This document shows positions 33,641 to 42,448 of a stretch of DNA of 64,000 bases, piece by piece (position 1 is the stretch's first letter; each line of letters begins with the position of its first letter). The notes under the pieces were generated by a model. The model was not told the origin of the DNA, made no database searches, and saw nothing but the letters and a program-made list of their open reading frames with translations. The position numbers and the translations under genes were made by a program. The DNA is from Clostridia bacterium (lineage in GTDB: Bacteria; Bacillota; Clostridia; Oscillospirales; Acutalibacteraceae): contig JAFTVI010000034.1 in assembly GCA_017465825.1 (NCBI GenBank), forward strand, positions 40,476 through 104,475, read 5' to 3'.

Positions 33641-34849
33641 TTATTTGTCAAGAAAATATTTCATAAGCTCAACACCGGAATCAAAGTACACGCCGGTGCT
33701 TTTTGCTGTTGCTTCGGTTACCGTTTCCACGCCCTGCTTTTCGCCGTTCTTGTGGTAAATCATAAACGGAACGGGGTCTCTTGCGTGTGTCATTGTAACA
33801 ATTGGGGTGGGATGGTCGGGAAGAATCATAATCTTGTAATCATCGAACTTTTCAAGCTCTTCAAGCACTACGGGAAGAACCTCACGGTCAATAATCTCAA
33901 TAGCCTTGACTTTGTTTTCAGGTTCGTGTCTGTGACCGCATTCATCGGTTGCTTCAATATGGATATATACGAAATCCTGACCGTTACGGAATTCATCAAC
34001 AGCCGCCTGTGCTTTGCCTGCGAAGTTTGTGTCGATATATCCCGTTGCGCCCTCAACCTCGGGTGTGTTCATCTTTGCACAGCCGCCGATACCTTTAAGC
34101 AGGTCAACGGCAGAGATAATACTGCCCTTAAGACCGAATTTTGTTTCAAAAGCTTCAAGAGCGGGCTTTGTGCCCTCGCCCCAGAGCCAGATTGAGTTTG
34201 CAGGCTTTTTGCCCTCTGCGATTCTTTTAAGATTAACAGGATGATTTTTAAGGAGCCCGTAGCTTTCCTTCATCATAGCAATAAGCTCTTTTGCATTTTC
34301 CGATTGAGAAAGATATTCGCCTATCACTCTGCCCGAAATGTCGTGAGGAGGTGTCATATCACCCAAATCGGTAGTGCCGCAGTGCCATACAAGACAGTGA
34401 CGGTAAGAAACGCCGTTGTAGAACTTATAAATATCGTTACCGAAGTGCTCTTCAACAGTTTTGATAATTTCAGCCGCCTCTTCGGAAGAAATATCACCTG
34501 CGGAATAGTCAACCATAGTTTTGTCTTCGTAATTTTCCTCGTCGGAAAGAGTAACAACATTGCATCTCATTGTAACATCGTCATCATTAAGCTCAACACC
34601 GATGCTGACAGCCTCAAGGGGTGATCTGCCTGTATAGCATTTTTCCGCATCGTAACCCAATGCGCTCAGATTTGCAACGTCACTGCCGGGCTTCAATGAA
34701 TCGGCAACAGTTTTAACGATACCGACTGTACCCTTTTTGCCCAGAGCGTCAAAATTGGGTTTATTGGCAACCTCCATAGGTGTTTTTCCGTTAAGCTCGG
34801 GAACGGGATAGTCTGCCATTCCGTCGTAAAGAACAACCAGATATTTCAA
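33641..34849 (-). CDS. ApgM-family protein, proposed homoserine kinase
   Basis: A 402-residue member of the alkaline-phosphatase superfamily of the archaeal cofactor-independent phosphoglycerate mutase type. D9 (VVLYDGMADY), the serine S56 in PGSDVANLSALGYD, IEATDECGHRHEP and LPDHPTP are the metal and nucleophile segments. A bacterial subgroup of this family is proposed to be a non-orthologous homoserine kinase because it clusters with threonine and methionine genes. Here it precedes metY, and thrC in the same window needs O-phosphohomoserine, which agrees with that proposal. Phosphoglycerate mutase remains possible. Confidence 0.8.
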   Translation of the reverse strand: MKYLVVLYDGMADYPVPELNGKTPMEVANKPNFDALGKKGTVGIVKTVADSLKPGSDVANLSALGYDAEKCYTGRSPLEAVSIGVELNDDDVTMRCNVVTLSDEENYEDKTMVDYSAGDISSEEAAEIIKTVEEHFGNDIYKFYNGVSYRHCLVWHCGTTDLGDMTPPHDISGRVIGEYLSQSENAKELIAMMKESYGLLKNHPVNLKRIAEGKKPANSIWLWGEGTKPALEAFETKFGLKGSIISAVDLLKGIGGCAKMNTPEVEGATGYIDTNFAGKAQAAVDEFRNGQDFVYIHIEATDECGHRHEPENKVKAIEIIDREVLPVVLEELEKFDDYKIMILPDHPTPIVTMTHARDPVPFMIYHKNGEKQGVETVTEATAKSTGVYFDSGVELMKYFLDK

Positions 34850-34919
34850 AAATATTCATCTCCATAAAAATAAAATATATTAAATTATATCATAATACAA
34901 TATTATAATCAAGGGACTT

Positions 34920-35630
34920 TTACCAATTATCTATACCTTTTCTTTGCATTGCGCCTATAATTTTTTCCCTCAGCTGAGGATATTCCCTGTTAAGAGATGC
35001 TACAAGCTCTTTTGTTTTTTGTCTTTCGCTTGTTTTATCCATAGGACACTTACTTTTCACAACAGGCAGATTACTGTGTTTCACTGCTCCTGCGACCAAT
35101 GCTTCCGATGCAAGCACCATAGGTCTTATAACATAGATATCCTTTCTTGAAAGATATGTAACGGGGCAAAAGCTACCCACATTACCGCCTTTGAGAAGAT
35201 TCATAAAAAAAGTTTCAACAGCATCATCCATATGATGACCGAGTGCGATCTTATTGCATCCGTTTTCGATTGCAATATCGTGCAGGATTCCTCTGCGCAT
35301 TTTTGCGCACAGGGAGCAGGGATTGCTCTCTTTACGGATATTGAAAATTATATCTGCAAGTTCGGTTCGCTTTATCACGTAAGGAACGTCTATACTTTTA
35401 CAGAAGTTTTCCAGCACAGAATAGTCCGCATCTTCACCGTTGAAGCGCATATCAGCCGTAATTGCAACAAGCTCATATTTTTTCGGATAAAAACGGCGCA
35501 TTTCAGCGAGTGCCGCAAGCAGTGCAACTGAATCCTTACCGCCCGAAAGACCGACTGCTATTCTATCGCCGTCCTGTATCATATCGTATTTTTCCATAGC
35601 CGCACGCATACGGCTCATAAGTTTCTGCAT
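34920..35630 (-). CDS. ttcA: TtcA/TilS-superfamily tRNA thiolation protein (TtcA-like)
   Basis: A 236-residue PP-loop ATPase. SGGKDS lies at 29-34 and a CxxC pair at C105/C108 (NPCSLCAKMRRG), with GHHMDDAVETFFMN following, the TtcA layout. TtcA thiolates cytidine 32 of certain tRNAs using an iron-sulfur cluster. Start at ATG 35630 after AGAGATGG. Monocistronic in appearance, 70 bp upstream of the ApgM-like gene on the same strand. Confidence 0.85.
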   Translation of the reverse strand: MQKLMSRMRAAMEKYDMIQDGDRIAVGLSGGKDSVALLAALAEMRRFYPKKYELVAITADMRFNGEDADYSVLENFCKSIDVPYVIKRTELADIIFNIRKESNPCSLCAKMRRGILHDIAIENGCNKIALGHHMDDAVETFFMNLLKGGNVGSFCPVTYLSRKDIYVIRPMVLASEALVAGAVKHSNLPVVKSKCPMDKTSERQKTKELVASLNREYPQLREKIIGAMQRKGIDNW

Positions 35631-35750
35631 ATAACCATCTCTTTCTGCTGATATTATATAGTAAAACGTGGATTTTGTAAATAGGTACCCAACAACAAAT
35701 TATCGGCAAAATATACAATAGAACATAATTCAATTTTGCTGTTTTGTTCA

Positions 35751-35779
35751 TTGACAATTTAATATGTTTATGGTATTAT
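35751..35779 (+). promoter_or_regulatory. Promoter of the riboswitch-ATPase transcript
   Basis: TTGACA, 17-base spacer, TATTAT, about 20 bases before the riboswitch. The interval 35631-35975 holds only this promoter, the riboswitch and its terminator. Confidence 0.75.
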
Positions 35780-35800
35780 TTTTATTGTAAAATTTAATAT

Positions 35801-35900
35801 CCGATCATGAGGGAGTAGTTTGCGCTTCAAATGCGTTTCTATGCCAACATCATAGTCTTAAGGACTTGGCTCTGAATTAAAAAACCAGACTCGTGTACAG
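35801..35900 (+). promoter_or_regulatory. yybP-ykoY-type (Mn2+) riboswitch
   Basis: The leader holds GAGGGAGTAG, the hallmark box of yybP-ykoY RNAs, a TGCGC(TT)..ATGCGT-type arm, then GCCAA ... TTGGC enclosing AGTC/GACT. It stands directly before a P-type cation ATPase, the classical downstream gene of this class, and runs into a hairpin terminator. In characterised members Mn2+ binding favours readthrough. I cannot fold it computationally; Rfam RF00080 would be the test. Confidence 0.72.
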
Positions 35901-35936
35901 TTTTTTCATTTGGATTCTGTACAGGGGTTTTCTTTT
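35894..35936 (+). terminator. Riboswitch expression-platform terminator
   Basis: TGTACAG / CTGTACA (7 bp, 16-base loop) followed by GGGGTTTTCTTTT, upstream of the ATPase start. The left arm lies next to the riboswitch 3' side, so it could be withheld when ligand binds. Confidence 0.65.
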
Positions 35937-35975
35937 ATGGTCGGATAAAAAATTCCTTTGAAAGGGGAAACTTTT

Positions 35976-38672
35976 ATGAATTTCTACAGAGAAGAAGTGA
36001 GCACCGTACTCAATGAAGTAAAGAGCTCACAGGACGGTCTTACCTCTGCCGAAGCCGCAAAAAGGCTTGAAGCAAACGGTAAGAACAAGCTCAAGCAAGC
36101 TGAAAAAGATTCTCTCCTCAAGAGATTTTTCGCTCAGCTTACTGACCCGATGATCATCATTCTCCTTGCAGCAGCCGCAATTTCTGCCGTTCTTGCAATT
36201 TTTGAGAGTGAATTCCCGTCCGACGTTATCATTATCCTTGCTGTTGTGCTTATCAATGCCGTTCTCGGTGTTTATCAGGAGAGCAAAGCTGAAAAAGCCA
36301 TTGAAGCCTTGCAGGAAATGAGCGCCGCAACGACCAAAACTCTGCGTGACGGCAACGTTGTAGCCGTTAAGAGTGAGGACCTTGTTGTGGGTGATGTAAT
36401 CGTGCTTGAAGCAGGTGACGCTATCCCTGCTGACTGCCGTATCATCGAATGCGCAAGTATGAAGATTGAAGAAGCCGCACTTACAGGTGAATCCGTGCCC
36501 GTTACAAAGATGCTTGAAGTCATCAACGGCAAAAAAGAGGACGCTGTTCCCCTCGGTGACCGTAAAAATATGGCTTATATGGGCAGTACGCTCGTTTACG
36601 GACGCGGTAAAGCAGTAGTTGTTGCAACAGGTATGGACACCGAAATGGGTAAGATTGCCGACGCTATTGCAACAGCAGAAGAGGGTGAAACTCCCCTTCA
36701 GAAAAAGCTTTCACAGCTCAGTAAAATACTCACTTACCTCGTTATCGGTATCTGTGTATTTATTTTCGGTTTCCAGATCGTTAAAAACATTGTTTCAGGT
36801 GAAGCAGTAGATTTCAACCTTGTACTTGAATTCTTTATGGTTGCCGTTTCTCTTGCCGTTGCCGCTATTCCCGAAGGCCTTGCGGCTGTTGTTACAATCG
36901 TTCTTTCAATGGGCGTTACAACGATGTCAAAGAAAAACGCTATCATCAGAAAGCTTACAGCAGTTGAAACTCTCGGCTGTGCACAGATCATCTGCTCCGA
37001 CAAGACAGGTACTCTTACACAGAATGTTATGACGGTTGTTGACTCATTCTGCACTGATGAAAAGAATCTTGCAACAATGATGTCACTTTGTACTGATGTT
37101 TCAGTAAACTCCGACGGCACTGTTACAGGCGAGCCCACAGAGGCTGCACTCGTTAACTTTGCGCTCAAGCTCGGTCTCAACAAAAACGACCTTATGGCTA
37201 AAATGCCCCGTATAGGCGAAGCTCCCTTTGATTCAGGCAGAAAGATGATGTCAACAGTTCATCAGACAGCAAACGGTATTGTTCAGTTCACAAAGGGCGG
37301 TCCCGATATCGTAGTTGGCAGATGTAAATATGCTGAAATCGACGGCAAAATCGTACCTATGACTGACGAAGTAAGAGCAAAAATCTCCGCAGAAAACAAG
37401 CGTATGGCTGACAAGGCTCTTCGTGTTCTTGCCTGCGCAATGAAGAAATACCCCGAAGCTCCCGAATCATACGAGCCTTCATTCCTTGAACAAGATATGG
37501 TATTTGTTGGTCTTACAGGTATGATCGACCCTGTCCGTCCCGAAGTAAAGGATGCTATTGACGAATGTCGCGGCGCAGGTATCACCGCTATTATGATTAC
37601 AGGCGACCACAAGGATACAGCTGTTGCTATTGCAAAAGAGCTTGGTATCCTTAACGATGAAAAGAATGCTATGACAGGTGCGGATCTCGAAAAGCTTTCT
37701 GACGAAGAATTTGAAAAGATTGTTACAAACATTTTTGTATATGCCCGTGTGCAGCCTGAGCACAAAACAAGAATTGTTAACGCATGGAAGAAAAAGGGTT
37801 ATGTTACCGCTATGACAGGCGACGGTGTTAACGACGCTCCCTCAATCAAGAGTGCTGATATCGGCGTTGGTATGGGTATTACAGGTACTGACGTTACAAA
37901 GAACGTTGCAGATATGGTTCTTGCAGACGATAACTTTGCCACAATCGTTTCCGCTGTTGGCGAAGGCAGAAGAATTTACGATAACATCCGTAAAGCAATT
38001 CAGTTCCTTCTCGGTTCAAACCTTTCAGAGGTTCTTTCAATCTTCACCGCAACACTTTTAGGCTTCACTATTCTTGAGGCTCCCCATCTTCTCTGGATAA
38101 ACCTTGTTACAGACTGTTTCCCTGCACTTGCCCTCGGCATAGAAAAGCCCGAAAGTGATATTATGAGAAGAAAGCCCAGAAGTGCAAAAGCAGGCGTATT
38201 CTCAGGCGGTCTCGGCGTAGACGTTCTTTATCAGGGTGCCCTTGTTACGGTTCTTACTCTTTGTGCATACTTTATCGGTGTTAACTGGGGACTTCCCTTC
38301 TCAGAGTGGATATTCACAAATATCAGCCTTTCTAACCCCGCAACACACGATATGGCACTCACAGGTACGACAATGGCATTCCTTACAATGTCAATGTGTG
38401 AGATATTCCATTCACTCAATATGCGCTCACAGAGAGGCTCTGTTGTCAAGATGCTCTTCAAGGGCAGCGTAAACCTTCCTCTCTTTGCATCAATGGCTGC
38501 AGCTCTTGTTCTTACAACAGTTGTTATCGAAGTTCCCTTCCTTGCTGCAGCATTTGACTTTGCACATCTTGACCTTGCACACTACGGAGTAGCACTCGGT
38601 ATTGCATTCTGCATTATCCCTGTTGTTGAAATCGTTAAAGCAATTCAAAGACTTGCAAGCAAGAATAAATAA
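35976..38672 (+). CDS. P-type cation ATPase (Ca2+ or Mn2+ exporter, P2A-like)
   Basis: An 898-residue P-type ATPase. N-terminal cation ATPase domain, TGES loop (LTGESVPV), membrane motif AAIPEGLAAVV (M4), phosphorylation site D342 in SDKTGTLT, nucleotide-domain KGGPD, hinge GDGVNDAPS, and LWINLVTDCFPALALG (M6 NxxTD) before the C-terminal membrane domain. The PEGL and NLVTD motifs match SERCA/PMR1-type pumps for Ca2+ or Mn2+. A yybP-ykoY-type riboswitch upstream favours Mn2+ export. Start at ATG 35976 after GAAAGGGG. Confidence 0.93.
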   Translation: MNFYREEVSTVLNEVKSSQDGLTSAEAAKRLEANGKNKLKQAEKDSLLKRFFAQLTDPMIIILLAAAAISAVLAIFESEFPSDVIIILAVVLINAVLGVYQESKAEKAIEALQEMSAATTKTLRDGNVVAVKSEDLVVGDVIVLEAGDAIPADCRIIECASMKIEEAALTGESVPVTKMLEVINGKKEDAVPLGDRKNMAYMGSTLVYGRGKAVVVATGMDTEMGKIADAIATAEEGETPLQKKLSQLSKILTYLVIGICVFIFGFQIVKNIVSGEAVDFNLVLEFFMVAVSLAVAAIPEGLAAVVTIVLSMGVTTMSKKNAIIRKLTAVETLGCAQIICSDKTGTLTQNVMTVVDSFCTDEKNLATMMSLCTDVSVNSDGTVTGEPTEAALVNFALKLGLNKNDLMAKMPRIGEAPFDSGRKMMSTVHQTANGIVQFTKGGPDIVVGRCKYAEIDGKIVPMTDEVRAKISAENKRMADKALRVLACAMKKYPEAPESYEPSFLEQDMVFVGLTGMIDPVRPEVKDAIDECRGAGITAIMITGDHKDTAVAIAKELGILNDEKNAMTGADLEKLSDEEFEKIVTNIFVYARVQPEHKTRIVNAWKKKGYVTAMTGDGVNDAPSIKSADIGVGMGITGTDVTKNVADMVLADDNFATIVSAVGEGRRIYDNIRKAIQFLLGSNLSEVLSIFTATLLGFTILEAPHLLWINLVTDCFPALALGIEKPESDIMRRKPRSAKAGVFSGGLGVDVLYQGALVTVLTLCAYFIGVNWGLPFSEWIFTNISLSNPATHDMALTGTTMAFLTMSMCEIFHSLNMRSQRGSVVKMLFKGSVNLPLFASMAAALVLTTVVIEVPFLAAAFDFAHLDLAHYGVALGIAFCIIPVVEIVKAIQRLASKNK

Positions 38673-38688
38673 TAAACAATATAAATTT

Positions 38689-38718
38689 GAGGTACAGCGA
38701 AAACTGTACCTCTTTTTT
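38689..38718. terminator. Terminator of the ATPase gene
   Basis: GAGGTACAG / CTGTACCTC 9-bp stem, 6-base loop, TTTTTT. It abuts the convergent gene at 38722. Confidence 0.88.
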
Positions 38719-38721
38719 GCA

Positions 38722-39651
38722 TTATTTTAAATTCAAATCAGCATAAACAGGGAAATGGTCGGATACATATTTACCGTCAAATCCTGCTGTCACAACTTTG
38801 TAAACCTCGGCATCGAATTCATCGTTAATCATAACATAATCAAGAATTTTGGTTTCATTTTCGGACGGTGTGAGATTGTGGAATGTAAGATAATCCATTG
38901 TTTCCTCTGCCGTATATTTTGCGTCTGTCAGCGTTCCGTCAGCGAGCATACGGGTATATGCTTCTGTTCCCTCTTCGATATTCATATCAGCAGTAAAAAC
39001 TACAGGGATATCGCCGTATTCACTGATTTTTGAAAGAATAAGGTCAACACTGTTCTTTCTTGCTTCAACGCCCTTATGGTCAAAATGGGCATTAAAATGA
39101 GCGTATCTTTCACCTGTTGCTTTATTTTCAAGCACTGCCCAGGTGCATATTCTTTTAAAGCTTGCATCCCAGCCTTTTGAGGGTTCATCGGGTGTTTCCG
39201 ACAGCCAGAATGTACCGCTGTCAATCAGTTCATATTTATCCTTAAGATAGAATATTGCTGAATATTCTCCTGAATTTTTGCCGTTGTTTCTGCCGACACC
39301 AACATAACCGTATTTATCTTCAAGCGCATCTGAAAGATAGTTCATCCAGGAAGGTGTAGCCTCCTGCACACCGAATGAATCTGCCTCGCTGTTGATTATT
39401 GTTTCTTCAACAAGGGAATGTCTTGCAATTTTAGGTATCGGTCCAAGATTTGTGCAACGGATATTGAAAGACATTATACGTATCGTATCATCTGCTTTAT
39501 CTTCAAAATCTGCAACCTGAGCAGGCGGGTCCTCTGCGCTGATATTCACATATATATAATCAAGACATACAGCAAAAACAGCAAGACCTGCAATAACAAC
39601 AGCTACAATCGCAACAGATGCAATAATTATTATTTTCCTGTTTTTAGACAT
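38722..39651 (-). CDS. Exported endonuclease/exonuclease/phosphatase-family protein (copy 2)
   Basis: A 309-residue protein with an N-terminal membrane anchor or signal (about 7-33) and an EEP (DNase I-like) fold: IMSFNIR, GVQEATPSWM, NAHFDH, TADMN and SDHFPVYADL are the metal and catalytic motifs in order. Extracellular placement is likely. Such proteins cut nucleic acids, phospholipid head groups or sugar phosphates; no specificity is visible. Downstream of its close paralogue by 16 bp. ATG 39651 follows AGGAG. Confidence 0.85.
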   Translation of the reverse strand: MSKNRKIIIIASVAIVAVVIAGLAVFAVCLDYIYVNISAEDPPAQVADFEDKADDTIRIMSFNIRCTNLGPIPKIARHSLVEETIINSEADSFGVQEATPSWMNYLSDALEDKYGYVGVGRNNGKNSGEYSAIFYLKDKYELIDSGTFWLSETPDEPSKGWDASFKRICTWAVLENKATGERYAHFNAHFDHKGVEARKNSVDLILSKISEYGDIPVVFTADMNIEEGTEAYTRMLADGTLTDAKYTAEETMDYLTFHNLTPSENETKILDYVMINDEFDAEVYKVVTAGFDGKYVSDHFPVYADLNLK

Positions 39652-39667
39652 AACATCACAGCTCCTA

Positions 39668-40597
39668 TCAATCTGCAAATTTTATATCAGCATACAGCGG
39701 GAAGTGATCGGACACATATTTGCCGTCAATACCGTCAGTAACAACCCTGAAAACTTTTGCATCGAATTTATCGTTTATAAGGATATAGTCAATTTTGCTG
39801 TCCTCGTGCTCTTTTGGATTTCTGTCGTGATATGTAAGATAATCCATCGTATCTTCTGCATCCTCTTTTGCATCGATGAAATATCCGTCATCTTTCATAT
39901 GCAGATAGTATTCGCTTGTTTCCGAGAAATTCATATCGGCGGTGTATACAACAGGTATATCACCGAACTCCTTTGCCTTTTCAAGTATAAGGTCGGCACT
40001 GTTGTATCTTACTTCATCATTTGCATAGTCAAAATGAGCGTTCATATGAACATATCGTTCACCTGTGATTTTGTTTTCAAGGATTGCCCAGGTGCAGATT
40101 CTGTAGCAATCAGCACCCCAGCCCTTTGACACAACATCGGGAGTATCCGACAGCCAGAATGTGCCGCTATCAACAACATTATATTTATCTTCAAGATAGA
40201 AAATTGCGGCATACTCGCCCTGATTATCACCGTCATCTCTGCCAACACCTACGTAAGCGTAACCGTCCAGTGCTGTTTTAAGGTAATCCATCCATTCGGG
40301 GGTTGCCTCCTGCAGACCTATTGAATCGGGGAAGCCTTTTTTTATAACGTTTTTAACAGCGTCATATCTGTCTTCAGCGGTGAGTACACCTAAATCACCG
40401 TAACGTATATTGAAAGACATAATACGGATAGTATCGTCGGGCATCACTTCAAAATCCGCTTCTACGGCAGGCGCATTGAATGAATCGTGAATATAGGCAA
40501 TTGCACTCTTGATATTGCCGTAAAATATGACTACAAGCAAAGCCGCAACCAATAAACAGGCAACAACAGAGATAATTATTTTTACACTTTTGGACAT
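39668..40597 (-). CDS. Exported endonuclease/exonuclease/phosphatase-family protein (copy 1)
   Basis: A 309-residue paralogue of the next gene, with the same N-terminal membrane segment (about 5-28) and the same motifs (IMSFNIR, GLQEATPEWM, NAHFDY, TADMN, SDHFPLYADI). The two align end to end without large gaps, indicating a tandem duplication. In the NAHFDx motif, H is followed by D-Y instead of D-H. AGGAGG precedes ATG 40597. Divergent from prfC. Confidence 0.85.
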   Translation of the reverse strand: MSKSVKIIISVVACLLVAALLVVIFYGNIKSAIAYIHDSFNAPAVEADFEVMPDDTIRIMSFNIRYGDLGVLTAEDRYDAVKNVIKKGFPDSIGLQEATPEWMDYLKTALDGYAYVGVGRDDGDNQGEYAAIFYLEDKYNVVDSGTFWLSDTPDVVSKGWGADCYRICTWAILENKITGERYVHMNAHFDYANDEVRYNSADLILEKAKEFGDIPVVYTADMNFSETSEYYLHMKDDGYFIDAKEDAEDTMDYLTYHDRNPKEHEDSKIDYILINDKFDAKVFRVVTDGIDGKYVSDHFPLYADIKFAD

Positions 40598-40677
40598 ATA
40601 AATTCCTCCTTTTTCCATATAATACATTAAAAAAATCAAAGATTCAAGATTTATTTTCAAACAAGCAATTATTGATA

Positions 40678-40706
40678 TTGATTTTTTTATTGCTTTATGT
40701 TAAAAT
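40678..40706 (+). promoter_or_regulatory. prfC promoter
   Basis: TTGATT, 17-base spacer, TAAAAT, about 36 bases before the start codon. Confidence 0.6.
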
Positions 40707-40742
40707 ATAGGATTGTATTATGAGATTTTGAGAGGTTTAAAT

Positions 40743-42344
40743 ATGGCTGATTTAAGAAACGAAATCAACAGGCGCAGAACATTTGCTATAATTTCCCACC
40801 CTGATGCAGGTAAAACTACTCTTACCGAAAAATTTCTTCTTTACGGCGGAGCTATACAGTCAGCCGGCTCTGTTAAGGGCAAGGCAAGCGACAAGCACGC
40901 TGTTTCCGACTGGATGGATATTGAGAAGCAGAGAGGTATTTCAATAACTTCATCAGTGCTTCAGTTTGAATACGACGGTTTCTGCATAAATATTCTTGAC
41001 ACCCCCGGACATCAGGACTTCTCCGAGGACACTTACCGCACACTTATGGCGGCTGACAGCGCAGTTATGGTTATTGACGCCGCTAAGGGTATCGAGCCGC
41101 AGACAAGAAAGCTTTTCAAAGTCTGTGCTATGAGAAACATACCGATTTTTACATTCATCAACAAGATGGACCGTGAAGCAAGAGACCCTTACGAGCTGCT
41201 TGACGAGCTTGAAACGGAATTCGGCATCGGAACATACGCAATGAACTGGCCTATCAGCTGCGGCAGTAATTTCAGAGGCGTTTACGACAGAGAAAAAAGG
41301 CACATTCTGGCATTCAATGAGTTTCACGCAGGCAGACGCAGGATTGAAGGTATTGAATGTGATATCACAGATACGGCAAAGCTTGATGAGCTTATCGGCG
41401 AGGATCTGAGGACAACTCTTGTTGACAACATTGAACTGCTCGACATTGCAAGCAACGATTTTGACATAGAAAAGGTCAGAAACGGCAAGCTCACTCCCGT
41501 TTTCTTCGGCTCAGCTCTTAACAACTTCGGTGTAGAGCCTTTCCTGCAGAGCTTTTTACAGCTCACATCCGCTCCCCTTTCACACAAAACTGAAGAATGT
41601 GTTGTTGACCCATTTGACGAGCATTTTTCAGCATTTGTATTTAAAATTCAGGCAAATATGAACAAGGCTCACCGCGACAGAATTGCATTTATGCGAATCT
41701 GTTCGGGTAAATTCGAGAGAAACAAAGAATATCTTCACGTGCAGGAAAATAAAATGATAAAGCTCTCTCAGCCTCAGCAGATGATGGCACAGGAGCGCGA
41801 AATTATTGATGAAGCCTATGCAGGCGACATAATTGGTGTGTTTGACCCCGGTATATTCTCTATCGGTGACACTATCTGCGACAAAGATATGAAGGTCAGA
41901 TATAAAGGTATTATGACATTCGCTCCCGAGCATTTTGCAGAGGTTGAACAGGTAGATTCAATGAAGCGTAAGCAATTTGCAAAGGGTATGAACCAGATTG
42001 CACAGGAAGGTGCAATACAGATTTTCTTCCTGCCCGAAACAGGTATGGAGCGTGTTATAGTAGGCGTTGTCGGTATGCTCCAGTATGAGGTTCTTGAACA
42101 CAGAATGGAGTCCGAATACGGTGTAAAATTCCGCAGACGCAACCTTAACTATCAAGTTATCAAGAGAATTGTATCATCACCTGTTGAGCCAAAAGAGCTC
42201 GATCTCACCAACTCAATATGGGTACAGGACGTAAGAGGCAGAGATTTACTCATTTTTGCAGGTCAGTGGTGTGTTGACTGGGCACTTTCCCACAACAAGG
42301 GACTTGAGCTTGACGATTTTGAAGATCTTGAAGTTCTTGAATAA
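40743..42344 (+). CDS. prfC: Peptide chain release factor 3
   Basis: A 533-residue translational GTPase that releases RF1/RF2 from the ribosome after termination. G1 motif HPDAGKTT (19-26), G3 DTPGHQDF, G4 NKMD, and a full-length RF3 C-terminal domain. The class signature AIISHPDAGKTTLTEKFLL and no EF-G-like domain IV make this RF3. Start at ATG 40743 after GAGAGG. Confidence 0.96.
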   Translation: MADLRNEINRRRTFAIISHPDAGKTTLTEKFLLYGGAIQSAGSVKGKASDKHAVSDWMDIEKQRGISITSSVLQFEYDGFCINILDTPGHQDFSEDTYRTLMAADSAVMVIDAAKGIEPQTRKLFKVCAMRNIPIFTFINKMDREARDPYELLDELETEFGIGTYAMNWPISCGSNFRGVYDREKRHILAFNEFHAGRRRIEGIECDITDTAKLDELIGEDLRTTLVDNIELLDIASNDFDIEKVRNGKLTPVFFGSALNNFGVEPFLQSFLQLTSAPLSHKTEECVVDPFDEHFSAFVFKIQANMNKAHRDRIAFMRICSGKFERNKEYLHVQENKMIKLSQPQQMMAQEREIIDEAYAGDIIGVFDPGIFSIGDTICDKDMKVRYKGIMTFAPEHFAEVEQVDSMKRKQFAKGMNQIAQEGAIQIFFLPETGMERVIVGVVGMLQYEVLEHRMESEYGVKFRRRNLNYQVIKRIVSSPVEPKELDLTNSIWVQDVRGRDLLIFAGQWCVDWALSHNKGLELDDFEDLEVLE

Positions 42345-42354
42345 CAATAATTTT

Positions 42355-42385
42355 AACCGGGCTGATATTCAGTTCGGTTATTTTA
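42355..42385 (+). terminator. prfC terminator
   Basis: AACCGGGCTGA / TCAGTTCGGTT: 11 pairs with two G.U, 3-base loop, then ATTTTA. The T-run is short. Confidence 0.6.
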
Positions 42386-42397
42386 CACAATTATATA

Positions 42398-42426
42398 TTG
42401 ACACTAATGGTTTAAAATGTTAAAAT
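42398..42426 (+). promoter_or_regulatory. Promoter of the GPH-type transporter gene
   Basis: TTGACA, 17-base spacer, TAAAAT, about 22 bases before the start codon. Confidence 0.65.
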
Positions 42427-42448
42427 TTATTAGAATGTGAGGGATGTT

